Source: an uncultured Ruminococcus sp. (GTDB taxonomy: Bacteria > Bacillota > Clostridia > Lachnospirales > Lachnospiraceae). From it: a DNA stretch of 10,105 nucleotides. The stretch's first letter is position 1, and each line of letters begins with the position of its first letter. The DNA is taken from contig USKR01000025.1 of NCBI GenBank assembly GCA_900555215.1, positions 1 through 10,105 of the forward strand. Direction: 5' to 3'. This document shows positions 4,854-10,105 of the stretch, piece by piece. The notes under the pieces were generated by a model. The model was not told where the DNA came from and made no database searches. It saw only the letters and a program-made list of their open reading frames with translations. Made by a program: the position numbers and the translations under genes.

Positions 4854-6242
4854 CTATTCTTCCTCATCCATCGGTTTATAGTATTTCTCCAGGATCTTCG
4901 TATCCACCCTGTCGAGCTCTTCCTTCGGCAGGCGTCCCAGCAGTTCCCATCCGAGATCCAGCGTCTCTTCCATGCTGCGGTTCTCCTCCTGTCCCTGTCC
5001 GATATAGCGCTCCTCAAATTCTTTTCCGAATTCAAGGTACTTCTTATCAATAGGTGAGAGCTCATCTTCTCCGATGACTGAGGCAAGGTTCCGGGCGTCT
5101 CCGACCTTCGCGTATGCGGAAAAAAGCTGATTTGCCAGATCCTGGTGGTCTTCCCTTGTATATCCTTCGCCGATGCCGTCCTTCATCAGTCGGGACAGAG
5201 ACGGAAGGATATTGATAGGCGGATAGATGGACTGCCCGTGCAGCGGACGGTCGAGCACGATCTGCCCCTCAGTGATATATCCGGTCAGGTCAGGGATGGG
5301 GTGTGTGATGTCATCGTTTGGCATGGTCAGGATCGGGAGCTGTGTCACGGACCCGTTTACGCCCTGTACGATACCGGCGCGCTCATAGATCGTAGCGAGC
5401 TCGCTGTAAAGATATCCCGGGTATCCCTTTCGGCTGGGGATCTCTCCCTTGGATGAGGAGACCTCCCTCATTGCCTCTGCAAAAGAGGTCATATCAGTCA
5501 GGATGACAAGGATGTGCATATTCTGCTCAAAGGCAAGATATTCTGCCACGGTCAGCGCCACCTTGGGAGTGATCAGACGCTCAACGACCGGGTCGTTCGC
5601 CAGATTCAGGAACATTGCCACATGGTCCGCAACCCCGCTTTCCTCGAAGGTATTGCGGAAGAAATCCGCCACATCATGCTTGACGCCCATGGCGGCAAAG
5701 ACAATGGCGAATTTTTCGTCAGAATTTTCACCGAGAGACGCCTGCTTTACGATCTGGGCGGCAAGCTGGTCGTGGGGAAGCCCGTTCCCCGAGAAGATCG
5801 GCAGCTTCTGCCCGCGGATCAGAGTGGTAAGCCCGTCAATGGCAGAAATCCCCGTATGGATATAATTTCGGGGATATTCACGCCGCACCGGGTTTAAAGG
5901 AAGTCCGTTGACATCTCTTTTCAGTGTGGAGATGATAGGACCGAGGTCGTCTATAGGCTGCCCGATCCCATTGAACGTGCGCCCCAGCATATCCGGGGAA
6001 AGCGCGATCTCCATGGGATGTCCTGTCAGTTTGGTGTGGGTGTTTTTCAGGGACATGTTCTCCGATCCCTCAAATACCTGGATCACGGCCTTATCCTCAT
6101 AGATCTCTACGATACGTCCGATCTTATGGTCCCTGCCGTCTACGACAAACTCTACGATCTCGTCAAAGAAAGCGTCCTGTACGCCTTCCAGAGCGATGAG
6201 AGGTCCGTTGATGCTGCTTAAGCCTAAATATTCGATTGACAT
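4854..6242 (-). CDS. atpB (ntpB): V/A-type ATPase subunit B (non-catalytic head subunit)
   Basis: The protein has 462 residues, the usual length. The ATG at 6242 is preceded by TAAGGAGG, which overlaps the stop codon of subunit A; the gap is 15 bases, so translation is likely coupled. [10 protein letters not shown] (151-160) is the altered nucleotide loop of B subunits, which lacks the Walker A GKT and does not hydrolyse [24 protein letters not shown] (270-290, here split at 280) is a family signature, and Arg 351 in LPSLSRLM fits the arginine finger that reaches into the catalytic site of A. Three B subunits alternate with three A subunits in the cytoplasmic head. It is the last gene of the tight I-K-F-E-A-B cluster. 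Confidence 0.98.
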   Translation of the reverse strand: MSIEYLGLSSINGPLIALEGVQDAFFDEIVEFVVDGRDHKIGRIVEIYEDKAVIQVFEGSENMSLKNTHTKLTGHPMEIALSPDMLGRTFNGIGQPIDDLGPIISTLKRDVNGLPLNPVRREYPRNYIHTGISAIDGLTTLIRGQKLPIFSGNGLPHDQLAAQIVKQASLGENSDEKFAIVFAAMGVKHDVADFFRNTFEESGVADHVAMFLNLANDPVVERLITPKVALTVAEYLAFEQNMHILVILTDMTSFAEAMREVSSSKGEIPSRKGYPGYLYSELATIYERAGIVQGVNGSVTQLPILTMPNDDITHPIPDLTGYITEGQIVLDRPLHGQSIYPPINILPSLSRLMKDGIGEGYTREDHQDLANQLFSAYAKVGDARNLASVIGEDELSPIDKKYLEFGKEFEERYIGQGQEENRSMEETLDLGWELLGRLPKEELDRVDTKILEKYYKPMDEEE

Positions 6243-6257
6243 GATATCCGGTCCTCC

Positions 6258-8027
6258 TTACGCGTTTTTCTCGAGCACTCTCTGATAGAATGCGTCAATG
6301 TCTCTGTGGTACTGCGCGAACATTTCCAGCCGGTCATTGGGCACATCATACTTGATGGCAATGATCTTATCAAAAATATTTTCCGCTTTTAACACAGACA
6401 TCGGATGCCCCATAGTTACAAGTGTCCTTGCCTGTTTGTAAAGGTACAGGATGGTATCCATCATAAGGAACTGTTTCTCCAGGGAGACACAGGTGTCGTC
6501 TTTATGGAATGCATTCTGCTGAAGAAAACCGAGGCGGATCACGCGGGCAATCTCCAGCACCAGCTTCTGGTCATCCGGCAGGACGTCGCTTCCGATCAGT
6601 TTTACGATCTCCAGCAGACTGCTCTCCTGGTTGAGGAGAGCCATCAGGCGGTTGCGGCAGTCCACAAACTGAGGAGACACATTATCCTGATACCAGTGGC
6701 TTAGATCATTTAAATACTCACTGTAACTGGTCAGCCAGTGGATCGCAGGGAAATGTCTGGAATAGGCAAGACTCTTATCCAGCCCCCAGAAACAGCGGAC
6801 AAAACGTTTTGTATTCTGTGTGACAGGCTCGGAAAAATCACCGCCCTGCGGGGACACCGCTCCGATGATCGTAACTGAGCCGTCAGTGCCGTTTAAGTTG
6901 TGCATCATGCCTGCCCTCTCATAGAATGCAGACAGCCGGGACGCCAGATATGCGGGGAATCCCTCCTCCGCCGGCATTTCTTCCAGACGTCCGGACAGCT
7001 CTCGGAGGGCCTCCGCCCATCGGGAAGTCGAGTCAGCCATAATGGCAACGTCATATCCCATATCCCTGTAATATTCCGCCAGTGTAAGCCCGGTGTAAAT
7101 ACTTGCCTCGCGGGCGGCGACAGGCATGTTTGACGTATTGGCGATCAGGGTGGTGCGGTCCATCAGAGGGTTGCCGGTGCGGGGATCGGTCAGCTCGCCG
7201 AACTCCTCGAGCACCTGGGTCATCTCGTTTCCGCGCTCGCCGCATCCGATGTAGATAATGATGTCAGCATCCGCCCATTTTGCGATCTGGTGCTGGGTCA
7301 TCGTCTTACCGGTGCCGAATCCCCCGGGGATGGCGGCAGTACCTCCCTTGGCGATCGGGAACATAGTGTCAATGATACGCTGTCCCGTGATCAGGGGCAC
7401 AGACGCCGGGAAACGGTGGTGGGTAGGTCTTGGCACCCGGATCGGCCAGCGCTGTGTCATGGACAGCTCCTTTTTTGAACCGTCGGCCAGTTCCAGTGTG
7501 ACCAGAGTCTCATCAATGGTGTATTCGCCGTCAGGGGCAGCGTCAATGACAGTACCTTCTACTTCGGGCGGGACCATACATTTGTGCACGATGGCATGGG
7601 TTTCAGGCACTTCGGCGATGATGTCGCCGCCGTGAAGATACTGTCCCTTCTCAACTGTGAGATGGGTCTGCCATTTTTTCTGCCTGTCCAGAGAATCTAC
7701 GCTGACTCCCCGTGTGATAAACGCTCCGCCGGAGGATTCCGCGATACGCTCCAGGGGACGCTCGATGCCGTCAAAGATATTATTAAGGATTCCCGGAGCG
7801 AGGGTTACGGAAACCGCGTTTCCGCTCGCTTCGACTACTTCTCCCGGACGTAAGCCCGTGGTCTCTTCATATACCTGGACGGTTGTCATATCCTTGTCCA
7901 GCGCGATGACCTCGCCCACCAGCTTCTGTGAACCTACATAGACCATCTCGGACATGCGGAAGCCGGTGTTGCCTTTTAAGTAGATGACGGGACCATTGAT
8001 CCCGTAGATCGTTCCGGTCTTAAGCAT
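6258..8027 (-). CDS. atpA (ntpA): V/A-type ATPase subunit A (catalytic)
   Basis: The protein has 589 residues from the ATG at 8027. This start is chosen over the longer in-frame one at 8066 because GGAGGTGA sits just before it and MLKTGTIYGINGP is the normal family N-terminus. GGFGTGKT (235-242) is the Walker A loop with catalytic Lys 241. GERGNE (263-268) carries the catalytic Glu 264. The stretch around 325-340 (DVAIMADSTSRW) is the Walker B region. Residues of about 110-190 form the extra 'bulge' region that tells A from the F-type beta subunit. With B it forms the A3B3 head, where ATP is split or made. The start overlaps the end of subunit E by 8 bases (ATGCTTAA), and its ribosome binding site lies inside the E gene, pointing to translational coupling. 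Confidence 0.98.
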   Translation of the reverse strand: MLKTGTIYGINGPVIYLKGNTGFRMSEMVYVGSQKLVGEVIALDKDMTTVQVYEETTGLRPGEVVEASGNAVSVTLAPGILNNIFDGIERPLERIAESSGGAFITRGVSVDSLDRQKKWQTHLTVEKGQYLHGGDIIAEVPETHAIVHKCMVPPEVEGTVIDAAPDGEYTIDETLVTLELADGSKKELSMTQRWPIRVPRPTHHRFPASVPLITGQRIIDTMFPIAKGGTAAIPGGFGTGKTMTQHQIAKWADADIIIYIGCGERGNEMTQVLEEFGELTDPRTGNPLMDRTTLIANTSNMPVAAREASIYTGLTLAEYYRDMGYDVAIMADSTSRWAEALRELSGRLEEMPAEEGFPAYLASRLSAFYERAGMMHNLNGTDGSVTIIGAVSPQGGDFSEPVTQNTKRFVRCFWGLDKSLAYSRHFPAIHWLTSYSEYLNDLSHWYQDNVSPQFVDCRNRLMALLNQESSLLEIVKLIGSDVLPDDQKLVLEIARVIRLGFLQQNAFHKDDTCVSLEKQFLMMDTILYLYKQARTLVTMGHPMSVLKAENIFDKIIAIKYDVPNDRLEMFAQYHRDIDAFYQRVLEKNA

Positions 8028-8607
8028 TGCCGTCACCTCCCAGGAAAATAAATTTGTCGTATTCATTTCTCAGCTGTGTCCGGAATGAATTATCGATCAG
8101 TATATTGCGGCTGCGGATCACGGCGCGCACGCCGCCGATGAAATCTTCCGCGCTGATCGTCAGATGGACGCCTGCAGCGTCCTCTAAATCAGAGCGTTTG
8201 GACTCGTCGGACGGGTTGAGGTAGATAGTCACCGGATCCTGCCCGGCGAAATGTACTGCCTGTCGGATGCACCTGACGAGGAAATCTCCGTAAGCCTCCG
8301 TTTTCATATAATCATTTACAAGTCCCATGACTTCTTCAAATATTTTATCCTTCAGTTCCTGCTGGACCTTTCCCTGGCGGCGCTTGATCTCAAGCTGTGA
8401 CTTCGCTGCCGCCTGATTGAGCGAGAGGCGCGCGTTCGTCGTTTCTGCCTTGATGCGGGTCTCGGACTGGCGCAGAGCTTCTGCCTTGTGATCCTCCAGC
8501 ACTTTTTCAAGAGCTTCTCTGTGAGAGTCAATAATAGCATTGCCCTCAGCCCGGGCCTGCTCCATGGATGTGGTCTGCAGGTGAGCGATTTTTTCTTCTA
8601 ATGTCAA
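8020..8607 (-). CDS. atpE (ntpE): V/A-type ATPase subunit E (peripheral stalk)
   Basis: The protein has 195 residues. The start codon is TTG at 8607, supported by AGGAGG 8 bases upstream; no ATG or GTG fits upstream, and the first internal ATG (residue 15) has no such site. Residues 1 to about 95 are a charged helix rich in Glu, Lys, Gln and Ala, typical of the E coiled coil. The rest is a globular domain, with FIGGVRAVIRSRNILIDNSF (about 156-175) as the family signature. E forms the outer stator stalk that stops the head from turning with the rotor, normally with a G/H subunit, which is not seen in the window. It sits 15 bases after F and overlaps the A start by 8 bases. Using the rarer TTG may lower its initiation. 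Confidence 0.95.
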   Translation of the reverse strand: MTLEEKIAHLQTTSMEQARAEGNAIIDSHREALEKVLEDHKAEALRQSETRIKAETTNARLSLNQAAAKSQLEIKRRQGKVQQELKDKIFEEVMGLVNDYMKTEAYGDFLVRCIRQAVHFAGQDPVTIYLNPSDESKRSDLEDAAGVHLTISAEDFIGGVRAVIRSRNILIDNSFRTQLRNEYDKFIFLGGDGNA

Positions 8608-8622
8608 GAGGGATTCCTCCTT

Positions 8623-8931
8623 TTACAGTTTTAATCCGATCGCCTCGGTGATGTATGATGTGATAAAGTCCTTTTGGCGTCCGGTTCCGTGACGGTCGGG
8701 GATTTCTACGAGGAGAGGCATCTTCCTCTCCAGACGGAAAGTATCTATGATGTCCGGGAATTCCCGCCCGAATTTTTCAGTCAGGAGAACGATCCCCACT
8801 GTCTTGTCAGAAAGAACGTCCTCCAGGGCTTTTTTCAGCTCATCGCGCTTGTGGACGACCACACCGTCTACGCCTGCCAGGCGCATGCCGGTATACGTAT
8901 CCACATTATCACTGATGAGATACATTTTCAT
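8623..8931 (-). CDS. atpF (ntpG): V/A-type ATPase subunit F (central stalk)
   Basis: The protein has 102 residues, normal for the family, with an ATG at 8931 and AAAGGAGGTC about 10 bases upstream. Typical features are the N-terminal MYLISDNVDTYTGMRLAGV, where subunit F proteins usually have a D-x-x-T-G-x-R-L-A-G pattern, the strand GIVLLTEKF, and MPLLVEIPDRHG (70-81). F is a small alpha/beta protein that binds the base of subunit D in the rotor and can influence coupling of hydrolysis to rotation. It lies 16 bases after K and 15 bases before E. In several other bacteria F follows E and C, so its place directly after K is a variant order. Confidence 0.95.
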   Translation of the reverse strand: MKMYLISDNVDTYTGMRLAGVDGVVVHKRDELKKALEDVLSDKTVGIVLLTEKFGREFPDIIDTFRLERKMPLLVEIPDRHGTGRQKDFITSYITEAIGLKL

Positions 8932-8947
8932 ATGATAAAGACCTCCT

Positions 8948-9385
8948 TTAAAGGTTTCCTAATATCATGAAGGAGATGATCAGACCGTACAGGCAGACAC
9001 CTTCTGCAAGACCTACGAAGATGAGCGACTTACCGAGTACGCTGGAATCTTCGCTGATCGCGCCGAGAGCCGCGCTTGCCGCGCTGGCAACGGCGATACC
9101 GCCGCCGATACAGGAAAGGCCTGTAACAAGTGCCGCTGCGAGGTATCCGAGACCGGTCGCAAATCCCGGGTTAGAAGTTACAGATTCCGCCGCCTGGACA
9201 TTCGGACCGCCTAAAAGCATGATCGAAGCCACGGCAAAAGCACCGAAGAAGAAAAAGGCATTAGTACCGATCGCGCGTTTGTAGCGTTTGCGGGTCTTGT
9301 TCTTTCCGAGCAGATAATATCCGAACGGAAGGATGATGCTTAAGATCAGTGCAGTGATAAATACGATTTTGGTTGCTAAAGTCAT
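8948..9385 (-). CDS. atpK (ntpK): V/A-type ATPase subunit K (rotor ring proteolipid)
   Basis: The protein has 145 residues from the ATG at 9385, chosen because AGGAGG lies 8 bases upstream; a longer frame to 9487 would run into the subunit I gene. Four membrane helices are predicted at about 5-26, 43-60, 76-103 and 119-143, with a very basic loop (28-40) between the first two. The second helix pair is the recognisable c-type hairpin, and Glu 128 in GLAEGVCLYGL is the ion-binding carboxylate. The first pair has no acidic residue, so there is one ion site per four helices, as in Enterococcus NtpK. The coupling ion (H+ or Na+) cannot be settled: Glu is followed by Gly rather than Ser or Thr. It lies 19 bases after subunit I. 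Confidence 0.95.
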   Translation of the reverse strand: MTLATKIVFITALILSIILPFGYYLLGKNKTRKRYKRAIGTNAFFFFGAFAVASIMLLGGPNVQAAESVTSNPGFATGLGYLAAALVTGLSCIGGGIAVASAASAALGAISEDSSVLGKSLIFVGLAEGVCLYGLIISFMILGNL

Positions 9386-9404
9386 GGTAAAATCCTCCTG
9401 ATTT

Positions 9405-10105
9405 TTATTTGCTTTTCTTTGTGTTCTTTTTTGTATATGGGTCAAATGCATGACCGCTGCCTTTGTAGAAACGGCTGAACATCTCATAATATTCCAGACG
9501 GAGAACCTGGATGCCTACGATGAGTCCCTCAAATCCGCATACAAAGAGGTTTCCGAAAATCACGCCCAGCCAGTTGGGATGACCGCTCTCGGCGCCTGCA
9601 AGCTGAAGCACGACCTCCATGATCGCAGCGTGGCTTACTGCGAAAGCGCCGATACGGATGAATGAGATAGTGTTTGAAAAGTAGCTCAAAAGAGTCTCAA
9701 ACATCTCGAAAAATCCCTGTACAATGAACATCGCCTTTCCGGTCTCCATTTTATCTGCCCTCTTCTGGATCGCTCTTGTGATCGGCTTGCGGAAGAGGAT
9801 GAGCAGCAGCGGAACGCCGAACATGATACCCATTACGATGCCTCCCGGCAGCGGATTTCCCGTCATGAACAGAACGATGGTCACTACTACAGAAATATAA
9901 AATATCAGCCCTGCGGCACCGTTGGGATCAAACCAGGCGCTCTCGATGTCTTTACTCTTCAGGGCATTGATGATATGGAGCACCATTGCCACCATGATCA
10001 GGAACATACCGAAAGCCACAGCTACGATGAATACCGTATTCAGCTTGCCCAGGAAGGGAAGCGTGGTCATGTGGTCAATGGGTCTTATCCACAGAGCGGG
10101 GATCA
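9405..10105 (-). CDS. atpI (ntpI): V/A-type ATPase subunit I (stator channel subunit), C-terminal part
   Basis: The frame is open to the right edge, so the start is outside the window; the Met at 10070 is internal. About 232 residues are visible, roughly the last third of a protein of about 650. They hold five or more hydrophobic segments. ETLLSYFSNTISFIRIGAFAVSHA (split, codons near 9640-9710) is the family signature; its Arg in FIRIGAF is the residue expected to face the Glu of the rotor ring. The ending LEYYEMFSRFYKGSGHAFDPY is also typical. The subunit forms the two half-channels through which ions reach the K ring, and its missing N-terminal part should be the cytoplasmic arm that binds subunit E. 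It is the first visible gene of the cluster; the promoter must lie further right. Confidence 0.96.
   Translation of the reverse strand, partial: IPALWIRPIDHMTTLPFLGKLNTVFIVAVAFGMFLIMVAMVLHIINALKSKDIESAWFDPNGAAGLIFYISVVVTIVLFMTGNPLPGGIVMGIMFGVPLLLILFRKPITRAIQKRADKMETGKAMFIVQGFFEMFETLLSYFSNTISFIRIGAFAVSHAAIMEVVLQLAGAESGHPNWLGVIFGNLFVCGFEGLIVGIQVLRLEYYEMFSRFYKGSGHAFDPYTKKNTKKSK

Noticed and set aside
8028..8066. Upstream in-frame start for subunit A, adding 13 residues
   Set aside because: The ribosome binding site and family N-terminus point to the ATG at 8027; the longer form would lie deep in the E gene.
9386..9487. Upstream in-frame start for subunit K, adding 34 residues
   Set aside because: The added part would be read from the 3' end of the subunit I gene in another frame, and AGGAGG precedes the ATG at 9385.

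Overview
The window comes from a low-to-mid GC Gram-positive anaerobe, most likely a member of Clostridia and plausibly Lachnospiraceae. The reasons are the strong AGGAGG-type ribosome binding sites, a bacterial V/A-type ATPase operon, Gram-positive style lipoproteins and a clostridial-type Rex operator sequence. The family placement is inference; no rRNA or other phylogenetic marker is present.

Left part (1-1557). A lipoprotein gene on the minus strand runs off the left edge. It joins a periplasmic-binding-protein-like domain to the start of a von Willebrand A (VWA) domain. A 377-base divergent intergenic region separates it from a plus-strand flavoprotein gene. That region holds a four-copy array resembling PhoP/WalR boxes (1293-1333), a pair of small hairpins, and a palindrome close to the clostridial Rex box (1472-1489) that sits on the flavoprotein promoter.

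Middle (1558-4853). The flavoprotein is a stand-alone, GltD-like NAD(P)H oxidoreductase with two Cys clusters. Its 3' end overlaps, tail to tail by 29 bases, the V-ATPase subunit D gene on the minus strand. Upstream of D in the same direction are a small protein resembling the middle domain of fatty acid kinase FakA, a small lipoprotein, and a VOC/glyoxalase-like protein. Next comes a 309-base non-coding stretch with a strong minus-strand promoter, an inverted repeat over its -10 box, and a strong intrinsic terminator about 40-80 bases downstream.

Right part (4854-10105). Minus-strand V/A-type ATPase genes are read in the order I (partial), K, F, E, A, B, tightly spaced, with an 8-base E/A overlap. 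I and K form the membrane ion channel and rotor. A and B form the catalytic head. E is the peripheral stalk, and D and F the central stalk. Subunit C, which links the stalk to the rotor ring, is not in the window, nor is a G/H peripheral-stalk subunit. D is cut off from the other subunits by the terminator and three non-ATPase genes, so its expression may be controlled separately.

No tRNA, rRNA, CRISPR array or insertion sequence was seen.
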